The translations under genes were made by a program, and so were the position numbers. DNA of 64,000 bases from Deltaproteobacteria bacterium (GTDB lineage: Bacteria; Myxococcota_A; Polyangia; Polyangiales; Polyangiaceae), in NCBI GenBank assembly GCA_003235365.1, contig QJWJ01000353.1, positions 1 to 64,000 of the forward strand. Direction: 5' to 3'. The notes beneath the pieces were generated by a model. It was not told the origin of the DNA, did not search any database, and saw only the letters and a list, made by a program, of their open reading frames with translations. Shown here one piece after another: positions 38,577 to 49,503 of the stretch (within the stretch, counting starts at the first letter, position 1; each line of letters begins with the position of its first letter).

Positions 38577-40961
38577 ATGGGGGAGCGGCGCAATGATGTG
38601 GTTGCTGACGGTCGAGAGGCATTCGCGCAGACCGAAGAACGCCCCTCCGCCGCACACACATCCGAGGTGAAGGCCAAGCTCGAAACCCAGGTGCCGGTCG
38701 GAGCTGCGCTCGACGACGATGGAAAACCATTGCTCTTCGGTCGAGGCACGCGCATCAAACGCTTCGTGGTCGAACGCCGACTCGGCGAAGGCGGAATGGG
38801 CGTCGTGCTCGCGGCGCGAGACCCCAAACTGCGTCGCCGCGTGGCGCTGAAGTTGCTCCGCCTCGATATGAACCTGAGCACACGAGTCCAGGCCAGAGCT
38901 CGTATGTTGCGCGAAGCCCAGGCCATGGCGAGAGTGACGCACCCCAACCTCGTGACCATCTACGAGGTCGGCACCGTTGGTCAACACGTGTTCCTCGCGA
39001 TGGAGTTCGTGTCCGGGGTAACCCTGCGCCGCTGGCTACGCAAAACGAGACCGCTCCACCAAGTCATCGACTTGTTCGAACAAGCCGGTAGGGCCTTGCA
39101 AGCCGTGCACGACGCGGGGCTGGTGCACCGCGACTTCAAGCCAGCCAACGTCATGGTGACGAAGAAGCACGTCGCCAAGGTTCTCGACCTCGGTATCGCA
39201 CGCAAAGCTGACGAAGAGATCGCACGGGTCGTGGACGGTCCCCCCACTTCCATGAAGCTCGAAACGATGGATACGGAGTGTGGTGGTGGACGCCCCGCCC
39301 CGGGGAGCCAACGGTTCAATTGGCTCGATAGCGACTTGACCACCGCCGGGCAGCTGATCGGGACTCCGGCGTACATGGCCCCAGAACAGCTTCGCGGCGA
39401 AGGCTCGACGCCAGCGACTGATCAGTTCGCGTTCGCCGTGGCGTTGTTTGAAGCCTTGGCTGGCAGGCGGCCTTTCGAAGCCAACGATCGGGACGGGTTG
39501 TTGGCGGCGATGGAGGAGCGTCGAATGTCTCCGTGGCCCGAGGTCAGCGCGATGCCGCCAGGACTGAGGAAGCCACTCGAGCGGGCACTCGCCGCGGACC
39601 CCGAAGACCGATTCCCTTCGATGACGGCCTTGTTGAGCACCATCCGCGAGTCGCTGGGGGTGCGCCTTCGACTGCCTGAACTCGCCTCCAACTGGCAGCA
39701 GGATGATCGTCCGAAACGTCGGTTGCTCGAAGACTCCGAGGCACTCGCCGAATCCTGGTCGCTGCTGCAACGGTATCCCGACGCGCTGACGGGAGCCGAA
39801 GCCGAGTTCATTCGAGCGTCTTGGAACCACGCGCTAGGACGACGGCTCAAACGGCGTGGTGCAATCGCGGGCGCTGGAGCTCTGGCGCTGCTCTGGGCTC
39901 CGACAGCGTGGCTGCTGGAACGTCGCAGCGCAGAGCTGGCTGAGGCGACCGAGCGCAGAGTATTGGCGCGCATCTCCTCCGTGCGGGACGCCGTCCTTTC
40001 GGTGTTCAACCAAGCCGAGGGAGAAATCCTGCGGATGTTCGAACAACGACACATCTGGATGCCGCTGGTTGTCGATGCACTGGCGCCGCACGCCCAGAGG
40101 GGGGCCAGCCAGTTCGAAACCAAGCTGGTTGCAGAGTTGAAGAGAATCAACGACTACTTCCGACCGGTTGTCGAGGGCAACCAGATGATCTCATCGTTGA
40201 TGCTTGCGACGGACGAGGACGACGAGGTGTTGGTGTTCGACGACCCTGATGCAGAGAACTTCACCCCCCCATACCGTCTGTACAACCGCCTCGTTCGCAA
40301 ACGCGCGTTCAACGAAAACGCCTTCGAGGTGTTCTGGCCTCCTGGGCCCGATGGCGAGCCGCACTGGAATTGGTTGTACGTCGGCGGGGCAGACAGGCGC
40401 GGGCAGCCGTGGATGGGCTACACACCAACCGCTCGTCCGTGGTTCCGAGACGCAACCGAGCACGAAGTACCGACGATCTCGTGGACTCGCCCCTACTTGT
40501 TCTTCGTCACGAAGGATGCTGGGATCACTGGCTCGATCAGCTGGCGGTCTGGACCGACACGATACGTTCTGGGCGTGGACTTCATGCTCACCGACATTTC
40601 ACTGACCGCAACACAACTCGACGATAGCGAATTCCTGGCAATGGTGCTGACTCGGCAGGGCGGCGTGGTGGGCTTGCCAGCGGACCAGCGCTTTGGAACG
40701 CCGAAAGACGTCCGTTCGTTCTTTGCTGAATTCGACACGACACGACGAGCCGAAAAAGCGCAAGGCAAGAACGCCGATTCCGCGGCACAACTACCCTTGC
40801 CGGCAGACTTGGGGATTGGCGTCCTGACCCGCGCGGCGGAAGCGAGACCCGCAAGAGACGGCGTGTTCGCCTTCGACTACGACGGGCAACAGCGCTGGGC
40901 AGGACTTGCAAGTCTCGGCGCACCGAGACTCGGTCTCGAGGTGCTCGTCGTTCAGCGCTGA
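38577..40961 (+). CDS. Ser/Thr protein kinase with TM and C-terminal extracytoplasmic (dCache-like) sensor region
   Basis: RRLGEGGMGVVLAARD; VALKLL; VHRDFKPANVMV; DLGIA; GTPAYMAPEQL; TM AIAGAGALALLWAPTAWLLE; extracytoplasmic GQPWMGYTPTARPWFRDA. Confidence 0.85.
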   Translation: MGERRNDVVADGREAFAQTEERPSAAHTSEVKAKLETQVPVGAALDDDGKPLLFGRGTRIKRFVVERRLGEGGMGVVLAARDPKLRRRVALKLLRLDMNLSTRVQARARMLREAQAMARVTHPNLVTIYEVGTVGQHVFLAMEFVSGVTLRRWLRKTRPLHQVIDLFEQAGRALQAVHDAGLVHRDFKPANVMVTKKHVAKVLDLGIARKADEEIARVVDGPPTSMKLETMDTECGGGRPAPGSQRFNWLDSDLTTAGQLIGTPAYMAPEQLRGEGSTPATDQFAFAVALFEALAGRRPFEANDRDGLLAAMEERRMSPWPEVSAMPPGLRKPLERALAADPEDRFPSMTALLSTIRESLGVRLRLPELASNWQQDDRPKRRLLEDSEALAESWSLLQRYPDALTGAEAEFIRASWNHALGRRLKRRGAIAGAGALALLWAPTAWLLERRSAELAEATERRVLARISSVRDAVLSVFNQAEGEILRMFEQRHIWMPLVVDALAPHAQRGASQFETKLVAELKRINDYFRPVVEGNQMISSLMLATDEDDEVLVFDDPDAENFTPPYRLYNRLVRKRAFNENAFEVFWPPGPDGEPHWNWLYVGGADRRGQPWMGYTPTARPWFRDATEHEVPTISWTRPYLFFVTKDAGITGSISWRSGPTRYVLGVDFMLTDISLTATQLDDSEFLAMVLTRQGGVVGLPADQRFGTPKDVRSFFAEFDTTRRAEKAQGKNADSAAQLPLPADLGIGVLTRAAEARPARDGVFAFDYDGQQRWAGLASLGAPRLGLEVLVVQR

Positions 40962-41129
40962 GACATCGCTCCAACGTCAACCGATGACGAGCATCGCTCG
41001 GCAATTTCCCACGCGCTGTTCGACGCTCAACAGCAGCCCAAGTCCGCCTTGTGGGCATTGGTCGACTTCTGCAGGTGAACGAGATCGGACACGGAATCCG
41101 CTCCGGCCGCCCTCGGGCGCGCCGTCAGT

Positions 41130-42536
41130 TCACAAACCCGGGACGGGGCCAGATGGCGGATCCCCGTATTCGCCAACGTCTATTCCGAAGTAGCCCAAGA
41201 TCGACGAGTGCAACGCCCCAGTGGGACGACCGCCTGCATCGACGACGCGCCCGGTCTTGAAGCCTCCAACGTTACCCGCCAACATGTACGGCACGCGTTT
41301 TCGACTGTGACTATCGCCATCGCCGTTTTCGGAGCAGTACAGTGCGAGGGTTTCCTCGAATAGGCTCCCGTTGGCGCCCGGTGCCTCTTTGAGCGCACCT
41401 ACGACGTTGGCGAACCGCCGAGCCTTGAAGCGCGACGTCTGCACCACGCGCGCGTTGGCGATACGCATCGCCGCCTCTCGACCGTCCCTGCTGATCACGT
41501 CGTCCAAGTCTTTCGCGCGGTCGTTGTCGTCGAGTTTGTGAGAGATGAAGTGATCGCTCCAGTCGCTACAGCCCTCGGGCAACTCGTACTTGCCGTAGTT
41601 GACGTCCCAACTGTTGCTGTACTGCACGACCGCCACGCGCGTCAGATCACACTGGAAAGCCATGATGGTCAGATCCAACATCAACTTGGTGTTGGTGTGC
41701 ATGTCCCGAGTGCGTTCGGGGTCCTCGGGGATGGAACAACCGGCAGTGACCGTCGTGTTCTGGATCTGCTGTTCGAGCTCGCGTACCGACTGCATGTACT
41801 GATCAACCCGCTGGCGGTCGGCAGCGCCCAGACGGTTGCCCAGTCGCGTCGCGTCCTCGATGGCGTAGTCGAGAATGCTCGCCTCTCGGCTGCGGATCTC
41901 GGTCGGCATGTTGTTCACCTGCGCCGCAGGGTCCAGCCCGGAGAAGACAGTGTCGAACAGCGCCGTCGCGTTGCGATACACCGCCTCGGCCTGACCGTTC
42001 TCGCGAAACGACAAGAAGCCTTGGGTGATTGCAGTGTCGCCCGTGGCGCTCGACGTCAGACTGCGATAGGCCGTCTCTGCTTGGATCTGCGACGCCAAGT
42101 ACTGGTCCAGCGTCGGCTTCGGCGTCACCTCGGGGCTGGCGCCGCGCGCATTGTGCGCGGAGAGGGCCATCGACGGATTGTGAATGTCGTTGCAAATCGC
42201 CTGATGGTCGACGTTCGTCACCCAGGTGATGTCCGAAAACACGGGCCCTGATGCGGGCCATTCGATCTCTGCATCGAACCCCGCCATGTCGACGAGGCAC
42301 TCCGTCAGGTCGGATTCGCTGATGGCATCGGTCACAGCCGGTTCCCAGCGGCTGGGCTCGGTTCCGCACGGACAGAAGAACGCCAAGAAGCGCTGGGGAC
42401 CAGTCGTCTGAGCGCTGACAGTCCTGGGGCGCATCGCCTCGAGGAAGGGAAGCGCGAGCGTCACCCCCGCACCACGCAACAACGTGCGACGCGAGATGGG
42501 GCGTACAATCATCCGTCGAATGCTCATCTTCTTCTC
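41130..42536 (-). CDS. DUF1552-family secreted protein
   Basis: Start at MSIRRMIVRPISRRTLLRGAGVTLALPFLEAM; PQRFLAFFCPCGTEPSRWEP; LGYFGIDVGEYGDPPSGPVPGL terminus. Confidence 0.85.
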   Translation of the reverse strand, partial: EKKMSIRRMIVRPISRRTLLRGAGVTLALPFLEAMRPRTVSAQTTGPQRFLAFFCPCGTEPSRWEPAVTDAISESDLTECLVDMAGFDAEIEWPASGPVFSDITWVTNVDHQAICNDIHNPSMALSAHNARGASPEVTPKPTLDQYLASQIQAETAYRSLTSSATGDTAITQGFLSFRENGQAEAVYRNATALFDTVFSGLDPAAQVNNMPTEIRSREASILDYAIEDATRLGNRLGAADRQRVDQYMQSVRELEQQIQNTTVTAGCSIPEDPERTRDMHTNTKLMLDLTIMAFQCDLTRVAVVQYSNSWDVNYGKYELPEGCSDWSDHFISHKLDDNDRAKDLDDVISRDGREAAMRIANARVVQTSRFKARRFANVVGALKEAPGANGSLFEETLALYCSENGDGDSHSRKRVPYMLAGNVGGFKTGRVVDAGGRPTGALHSSILGYFGIDVGEYGDPPSGPVPGL

Positions 42537-42930
42537 CGCGTTTCGCCCTTCAGATCTGACCTGCCGTGGGTGACGGCCCTGGATTGCCACAGCGCCATTG
42601 CGGTGTTTCCCGCAGCTGACTGATGGCACTTCGGCCAGAAAATATCACAAGCCGAGCGGCGCGCTGGCGGGGCTGGGCGGCGCGACCGTCACACCTCACG
42701 GCCGGTTTCAATAGGGCCTGATCATTCCGCTGCAGGGCGGTATCGCGGAGCGTCGTGAAACGGATTCTCGACGCTTCGATGGGAAAGGAATGGTCGGTCT
42801 ACGATCGACTGAGGGATCGCCAGTCCGTGCGCGGTCTCTGTTGGGACTCACTGCGGCCGAGCACGAACACGCGATTCCCCGCCATACGTCGTGGTGGGGA
42901 ATCGCGCGTCTCGCTCTACGAAGCCCTCAC

Positions 42931-45900
42931 TCAGGGCGTCGGGTCGAATTCGCAATAGAACCACAGTGACCAACTGCAACGCAGATCCCAGAGGCCTCCG
43001 GCTCCCATGCCCCCACAATCCTGGTCACCACCGGTGTCATCGGGCTCGTTGTCGCCCGGGTACCAGGGGAACGCGTCGCCTGCGATGGGTATCGCGCTGT
43101 CGAGCCAAACCCAAGAGCCCAAGGGTTCCAGCTCGGGACCGCCGATGTCCCTCATGCCAACCCAAACCCAGGCCTCGTCGAGCAGAGTGTCGAGAACGCT
43201 GACTTGTTGGGTCGTCTGGGGTGTGCCGAGATCGAGCACCGCCAGATCCGCACCGATACCGTAGGCCTGGCAGTGCTTTCGTGCGTTGTCCCAGCTGGCA
43301 AACGCATAATTCAAGGGCCCGGCGCCATCATCGAGGTTACTCGATGACGGGCCGACACCGTTCGCTCCGGCAACGAAAACGCAGCTCGTCGACGACTTCC
43401 AGCTGGCGACGAATTGGTTGGGTGCGTTGCACTGAAGCTCACAGGTGCTCGGGTTGCAGAACGCGACCTCGTCATTGTAGCCGTCGTCGCGCTGAGCGAT
43501 CGACGCGCCGCGAGCTTGCGTGTTCGCGTTGACGAAGTCGGGGTACAGGCCACCATCGACGTCGAAAGCCGCGCCGACATCACACGCCTCGGGAGCCGCT
43601 CCGGCACTCCCTGCTGCCGGATGGTCCCCCTCGGCGGTAACCTCACGCCGGACACCATCGCCACACACGTTCCACTTGCAGGCCGCCGTGCACAAGTCGG
43701 TGTTGATGAGATTGCCGTCATCGCACTCTTCTCCGTTGGCGGTTTGCAGGATCCCGTCTCCGCATTGCGCCGGAACGCAGCGATTCGTACACAGGTCCGT
43801 GTCGACGCTGTTCCCGTCATCACAGCCCTCGGTCTCGGTCAGGCACGTTTCGTCGCCATCGCTCGCCGCTTGCCCGGGGATCAATGGCCTACCGGTTTCA
43901 CACACGCCGTCCCTGTCGTTGTCGACGTCGGCCGCGTGAATGTCTTCGACTAGCACGGAGTCTTCGGCGGCACTACCGCAACTCGATGGACGACAATCGT
44001 TGCTACACGCGTCTGTATCGACGGTATTGCCATCGTCGCAGCCCTCGAACAGACCCTTGATGCCATCGCCACACTTGTTCTCCGTACAGGAGCGCAGGAG
44101 CCCGGTCTCCGCCGGATCGCTCAGGCACCCATCACCCGGGTCGGCGTTTCCGTCGTCACATTCTTCACCCGCCTGAACGACACCGTCTCCGCAAGTCGGT
44201 AACGTGCACTTGTTCGTGCAACCATCGTCGTCGATGGCGTTGCCGTCATCGCATTGTTCGACGCTCACGGCTGTTGCAGTCCCGTCTCCGGCGACGTTGT
44301 GAGTATGGAGCACGCCGTCGCCGCACTTGGCGCTCTGGCAGCTCGTCGGGCACTGGTCGTTCTCGTTGGAGTTGCCGTCGTCGCACGCCTCGAGTGGGTT
44401 GGGGTTGCCCTGGTTCGTCTCAGACGCGTACCGATGACCATCTCCGCACGAATTCCACCTGCAGTTGTCTAGACAGCTGCTCGTCGGGCCGTTGTTGTTG
44501 CCGTCATCACATTCCTCGTCGCCTTCGACGGCCCCGTCACCACAGACAGGATCTGTCGAAACGCAATTGGCATCGCAGTTCGCGGAACCGAGCGGGTCAC
44601 ACTGTTCATTGCCCAAGTCGACGTGACCATCACCACATTCGGCCGCGAGGCACTGCCCTACGCACTTGTCAGTATCGGAGGTGTTGCCGTCATCGCACTC
44701 CTCGACCTGCCCGATCCCGGTGATGCTCACGACCGTTTGGCGCCAGCCATCGTGGCACGTGGCTTCTGCACACGTGCTGAGACAACTGTCGTTGTTGCTG
44801 ACGTTGGCGTCGTCGCACTCTTCGTGACCGGCCCAAATCTCACCGTCGCCGCACGAAGCAGCAACGCACTCCAAAGCCGCGTCACCCGACAGGTTCTTGG
44901 CAAGGCAGTCGTCGGTGTTGACGGTGTTGCCGTCGTCGCACTCCTCGAACTTCTCTTGCTCGATGTTCAACGGTCGATTGTCGCCCACAGTTGCCGCATC
45001 AGCGACATTGCGGTCCTGAAGGTACTGCACCATCCAAGGGCCGGGAGACGGAGTCATTGGTCCGGCGCCATCGGGATCTGAGTAGGGACCGATGTTGTGA
45101 TCGTGAACGCTGCCGTCGGTACACGCGGCATAGACACAACTCGACAAGCACTCGTCGGTCTCGTCCGTATTTGCATCGTCACACTCCTCGAGCGAGTTGG
45201 GGTTGCCGATGTTGGACTCCACGCGATACCAAGCGCCGTCGCCACACCGGTTCCACAAGCAGTAGTGTGTACAGCTATCCGTATCATCGTCGTTGCCGTC
45301 ATCACATTCCTCTCCCGGGTCCAGATTTCCGTCCCCGCACTCAGAAGGAAGGCAAGCGGCACTGCACGAGCTGCCCGGACCGTTGTTTGAACCCAGATCA
45401 CAGAGCTCGACGCCGGCTCGCACGAAACCGTCGCCACAGCTGGCAGCAGTACAGTCGCTCAAGCACGCGTCGGTGTTGCTTGCGTTGCCGTCATCGCACT
45501 CGTCCAAGCCGTTGACGATGCCGTCGCCACAGTCGGGCGCCGTGCAGTTGTTGGTGCACGAGTCGCCGTTGTTCAGGTTGCCATCATCGCATTCCTCGTC
45601 CGTCTGGACGATGCCGTCACCACACTCGCCATGACGGCAGGCATTCGTACACCCGTCGTCGTCCACATCGTTGCCATCGTCACACCCCTCGCCGGGCTGC
45701 ACCAACCCGTCACCACACCTTGCCGCCTCACAGGTATCGGTACAGGTATCCGTGTTGCTAGCGTTGCCGTCGTCACATTCTTCCGATCCCTGCACTACGC
45801 CGTCGCCACAGCGCGCGCCGGCGCAGTTGTTGGAGCAATCGTCGGCGTTGTTGAGATTTCCATCGTCGCACTCTTCGGCGCCTTCGATGATACCGTTGCC

Positions 45901-47067
45901 ACAAGTCGGCTCACCACATAGGGAAGAACAGGCATCCCCATCGGCCGTGTTGCCGTCATCACATTGTTCGTTGTTTCCGACTTGAACGTAGCCATCACCA
46001 CAACGCGCCAACATGCAGCCTACGGTACACGTGTCCGTGTTCGAGCCGTTGCCATCGTCGCACTCCTCTTCGCCGGAACGAACCCCATCGCCGCAGCGCG
46101 AGATCAGGCAAGTGTTGATGCAATCGTCGCCGTTGTCGAGATTGCCGTCGTCGCACTCCTCTCCTGGCTGGACAATCCCGTCTCCACATTCGCCACTGCC
46201 AGCGCAGCGGACGCACTCATCATCGTCGAGATCGTTGCCGTCGTCACAAGCTTCGCCCGGTTGTACGTAGCCGTCTCCGCACGCCGCGTTCTTGCACTCG
46301 TTCGTGCAAGTGTCGGTGTTGACAGTGTTGCCGTCGTCGCACTCTTCATCATCGGAGCGAATCCCGTCGCCGCACTTCGCGTCGAGGCAGGTCGACAGAC
46401 AGTCATCGCGATCGTTGATGTTCCCGTCGTCGCATTCCTCCGGTGCCTGAACGACACCGTCACCGCAAGTTGGTACGGCACACTCGTTCGTGCACTCGTC
46501 GTCGTCGACGGTGTTGCCGTCGTCGCACCCTTCGCCGGCTGACTTGATGCCATCGCCGCAGCGCTCGGTTTTGCACTCGTTCGTGCATTCGTCGCCATTG
46601 GTGGAGTTGGCATCATCGCACTCCTCAACACCGTCCTGCGTGTATCCGTCACCGCACACGGCGTCCAGGCAGCGGTTCGTGCAAGCATCGGTATTCTCCT
46701 CGTTGCCGTCGTCGCATTCTTCGTCACCTTCACGAACGCCGTTGCCACAGGTGCCGGCGGCGCAATCGTTGTTGCAGTCGTCATCATCATCGTCGTTGCC
46801 GTCGTCACAGGCCTCACCCGCTTGACGCACGCCGTCACCACACCTCGGCGTCGTACAAGCGTTGGTGCACTCGTCGTTGTCGACGTCGTTGCCGTCATCG
46901 CAGTCTTCTTCGGCGTCCTTGTTCCCGTCACCACATCGCCCAGAACCGGCATCGCCATCTCCAGTCGAACCATCGGAGTTTCCGTCGTCCCCACAAGCGA
47001 CCAAGCCGACAGCCAACAATGCCGTGGCAACGAGAAGTCTACCTAACCCATGCTCTTGTTTTTTCAT
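42931..47067 (-). CDS. Giant secreted Cys-rich protein: about 30 DUF4215/Myxo_disulf-type repeats plus C-terminal C-type-lectin-like domain
   Basis: Signal [29 protein letters not shown]; tandem CGDG....EECDDGN...D.C...C units; C-terminal [23 protein letters not shown]...[10 protein letters not shown]...[10 protein letters not shown]...CGGMG...[14 protein letters not shown]. Confidence 0.9.
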   Translation of the reverse strand: MKKQEHGLGRLLVATALLAVGLVACGDDGNSDGSTGDGDAGSGRCGDGNKDAEEDCDDGNDVDNDECTNACTTPRCGDGVRQAGEACDDGNDDDDDDCNNDCAAGTCGNGVREGDEECDDGNEENTDACTNRCLDAVCGDGYTQDGVEECDDANSTNGDECTNECKTERCGDGIKSAGEGCDDGNTVDDDECTNECAVPTCGDGVVQAPEECDDGNINDRDDCLSTCLDAKCGDGIRSDDEECDDGNTVNTDTCTNECKNAACGDGYVQPGEACDDGNDLDDDECVRCAGSGECGDGIVQPGEECDDGNLDNGDDCINTCLISRCGDGVRSGEEECDDGNGSNTDTCTVGCMLARCGDGYVQVGNNEQCDDGNTADGDACSSLCGEPTCGNGIIEGAEECDDGNLNNADDCSNNCAGARCGDGVVQGSEECDDGNASNTDTCTDTCEAARCGDGLVQPGEGCDDGNDVDDDGCTNACRHGECGDGIVQTDEECDDGNLNNGDSCTNNCTAPDCGDGIVNGLDECDDGNASNTDACLSDCTAASCGDGFVRAGVELCDLGSNNGPGSSCSAACLPSECGDGNLDPGEECDDGNDDDTDSCTHYCLWNRCGDGAWYRVESNIGNPNSLEECDDANTDETDECLSSCVYAACTDGSVHDHNIGPYSDPDGAGPMTPSPGPWMVQYLQDRNVADAATVGDNRPLNIEQEKFEECDDGNTVNTDDCLAKNLSGDAALECVAASCGDGEIWAGHEECDDANVSNNDSCLSTCAEATCHDGWRQTVVSITGIGQVEECDDGNTSDTDKCVGQCLAAECGDGHVDLGNEQCDPLGSANCDANCVSTDPVCGDGAVEGDEECDDGNNNGPTSSCLDNCRWNSCGDGHRYASETNQGNPNPLEACDDGNSNENDQCPTSCQSAKCGDGVLHTHNVAGDGTATAVSVEQCDDGNAIDDDGCTNKCTLPTCGDGVVQAGEECDDGNADPGDGCLSDPAETGLLRSCTENKCGDGIKGLFEGCDDGNTVDTDACSNDCRPSSCGSAAEDSVLVEDIHAADVDNDRDGVCETGRPLIPGQAASDGDETCLTETEGCDDGNSVDTDLCTNRCVPAQCGDGILQTANGEECDDGNLINTDLCTAACKWNVCGDGVRREVTAEGDHPAAGSAGAAPEACDVGAAFDVDGGLYPDFVNANTQARGASIAQRDDGYNDEVAFCNPSTCELQCNAPNQFVASWKSSTSCVFVAGANGVGPSSSNLDDGAGPLNYAFASWDNARKHCQAYGIGADLAVLDLGTPQTTQQVSVLDTLLDEAWVWVGMRDIGGPELEPLGSWVWLDSAIPIAGDAFPWYPGDNEPDDTGGDQDCGGMGAGGLWDLRCSWSLWFYCEFDPTP

Positions 47068-47776
47068 TGCTTCGTATCCTCTTCCCGCGACCCGACCAAG
47101 CGTTCAAATTCACCGCTATAAGCTAACGGAACAAACCGCCGCCGCGCGCCAAACTCCCCCCGCGCCGCACACCGAATACCACAGGTCCGGAGTGATGGGC
47201 AGTCTACTGATCTCCGCAGTTCGATGAACCGATCATCCACCCGGCCCCAGACGAGGACCAGAAACCAGAGAAGAACGAACATGACGCGACCGTGATCTCA
47301 ACGCCTCAACGGGCTACAGCCTCCCCACAGCAATCAACGTGCCACGCACGTTGACCTACCCGTGGCCTGGGCTCGTTGCTCGACTGACGTGTCTTCCGCC
47401 GGACCCTGCACACCCCACCGGCTACGCTCTTGCGCATCTGTGCAGGGAGGTGCACACGTCGTGAGCTGCATTCGAGCCGACGCGCATCTTCAGTGACCGG
47501 TGCGCGGGTCATTGATTGCGGCCATGGATGCGAATGACCGTTTCGGGGCCAAGCCCAACGCGACCCGCCAATCACCCCAGGCGCGGGCATCGACCTCCGG
47601 AGCCGGTTGCTGCGGCAGTCCGCGAAACGCCGCGCCAACCTCCGACGGGAGTCAACGCTAGCCCCCGAACGTCGTGCGTTGGCACCGGTGGTGGAAACGC
47701 TGGGCGCGCGACCTCGACCGATGCAGAACGCGAGTCGCCTCAGCCGTGAGCGCACGGACGGACCGTCGGGTTCCGC

Positions 47777-49498
47777 TTGCCGCGTTGCCGGCGATCAGGG
47801 ATGTTGCAGGGCGTGAGCGAGACGATCGCCGGTGAGTCGCCGACCTCGGGTCCTTCAGACGAGCATGCTGCTCGCGCTTCCAGTTCGGACGCGAAAGGTG
47901 CCGAACGCGTCACCAAGCCGACCAAGATGAGCCGGCGGCTAGCCATCGCCGGCGCAGTCCTGCTCATCGAGTATCTGGCGATATCCTACACTTTCGACGC
48001 CTACGGTGTCGGTCAGCGGGGTGGGGTTTGGTCGGTGCTCGGTCAGGTGGGGCAGCTCGGGTCGCTCCTGGTGGTGGCCACCACGGCGTTCCTTCTCGTT
48101 CCATCAGATCGAAGGGGGTTGACAGCAGGAGCGAAGGCGGCGCGGCCGAGCATCGGGATCCTGGCGCTTCACGCAGTACTCGCAGGGGCGTTCGTAGCCG
48201 CCACCTACTTGGCCTTCGGCACGACCGAAGCACCCGCCGGACCAGCTTTGGCCTGGATGCTGGGATGGGCAATGCTGGGAGCGGCCACCGCAACATCGTT
48301 GTTCGTGGGGGTATTGGGCCAATGGCGCTGGCTGCTGAAGACACTGGGCCGAGCAGTTGCCGCGGGCGGAGTCCTGGGCCTGGTCGCATGGCTCGCCGGT
48401 TCACTGTCCACCGAATTGTGGGCACCCCTATCCCGGATGACGTTCCACGCCGTCGCGGCACTGCTACGACTGATGGCTTTCGAGTTGTACGTCGACCTGC
48501 CCAACGTCGTACTGGGCTTGGAGGGGTTCGCGGTCAGCGTGTCCCCGGCGTGCAGCGGCTTCGAAGGGATCGGTCTGTTCGTCGCACTGATGTCCGGTTT
48601 CATCTACCGTTTTCGTGCAACCCTTCGCTTCCCCAACGTGCTGTTGCTGCTGCCTGTCGGAATGGTCGCGGTTTGGTTTGGCAACGTGCTGCGCATCGCA
48701 GCCTTGATGATCGTCGGTGCGCGGGTCGATGCCCAAATGGCAATCGGCAGCTTTCACTCGAAAGCCGGCTGGGTGTTCTTCTGCGCCATTACGCTCGGTA
48801 TCGCCGCCGTAGGCAGGTCGTTGCCCTTCTTCAAGCGCGACGAGGTCAAGCAGACCGATTCCGACGACTTCGAGAATCCGACTGCACCGCTACTCCTGCC
48901 GGTGCTCACTTGGATCGGGGTCGGCTTGATCACGTCGATGTTCAGCACTGGGCACGATCCGCTGTACGGCGTTCGTGTCGTCATCACCGGCGCCGTATTG
49001 TGGTCATTCCGCGCGCGCTACGCCGAACTGTGGCAGAAGCCGTCGGCGTTGGCCTGGGTCGTCGGTGCCGCCGTTGGCGTGCTGTGGCTCGTCCTCCCCC
49101 TATCCGGCGTCACCAACGAGCCGGTTGCCGCACCAGGCGACGAGAGTTGGTCGTCGCTGCAGTACGTGTCCTGGGTCGGATTTCGAGTCGTAGGCGCGGT
49201 ATTGGTCATCCCGTTGTGCGAGGAACTGGCGTTTCGGGGATATCTGACTCGCTTCCTATCGAACCGCGAATTCTGGCTGGTTCCGTATCAGAGTCTGACG
49301 GCGCTCGGGGTTCTCGGCTCGTCGCTGGCTTTTGGGCTCGTCCACGACCGATGGTTGTTGGCCTCGGTAACCGGGGTCGTCTACGCCATCCTACTCAGAT
49401 ACTCCGGGCGTCTGATGGACGCCGTCGTCGCACACGCGGCAAGCAACCTGGTAATCGCCATCTGGGTCTTGGCGACAAGCAATTGGCAACACTGGTGA
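47777..49498 (+). CDS. xrtE: Exosortase E-like/CPBP protease fusion (VPEID-CTERM-type system)
   Basis: Exosortase catalytic motifs SPACSGFEGIG (Cys), GNVLRIAAL (Arg), GSFHSKAGW (His); C-terminal CPBP motifs EELAFRGYL, FGLVHDRW, HAASNLVIA. Confidence 0.85.
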   Translation: MPRCRRSGMLQGVSETIAGESPTSGPSDEHAARASSSDAKGAERVTKPTKMSRRLAIAGAVLLIEYLAISYTFDAYGVGQRGGVWSVLGQVGQLGSLLVVATTAFLLVPSDRRGLTAGAKAARPSIGILALHAVLAGAFVAATYLAFGTTEAPAGPALAWMLGWAMLGAATATSLFVGVLGQWRWLLKTLGRAVAAGGVLGLVAWLAGSLSTELWAPLSRMTFHAVAALLRLMAFELYVDLPNVVLGLEGFAVSVSPACSGFEGIGLFVALMSGFIYRFRATLRFPNVLLLLPVGMVAVWFGNVLRIAALMIVGARVDAQMAIGSFHSKAGWVFFCAITLGIAAVGRSLPFFKRDEVKQTDSDDFENPTAPLLLPVLTWIGVGLITSMFSTGHDPLYGVRVVITGAVLWSFRARYAELWQKPSALAWVVGAAVGVLWLVLPLSGVTNEPVAAPGDESWSSLQYVSWVGFRVVGAVLVIPLCEELAFRGYLTRFLSNREFWLVPYQSLTALGVLGSSLAFGLVHDRWLLASVTGVVYAILLRYSGRLMDAVVAHAASNLVIAIWVLATSNWQHW

Positions 49499-49503
49499 TC
49501 GCT

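Noticed and set aside
44254-47040. Possible CRISPR-like array because of regularly spaced similar segments
   Set aside because: Periodicity is codon-phased protein repeat (CGDG...ECDDGN), not short identical direct repeats with unique spacers; no cas genes.
43007-47046. Many long plus-strand ORFs opposite the 42931-47067 gene (e.g. 45964..46542, 44623..45081)
   Set aside because: Shadow ORFs produced by repetitive GC-rich codon structure of the DUF4215-repeat gene; no independent family motifs or starts.
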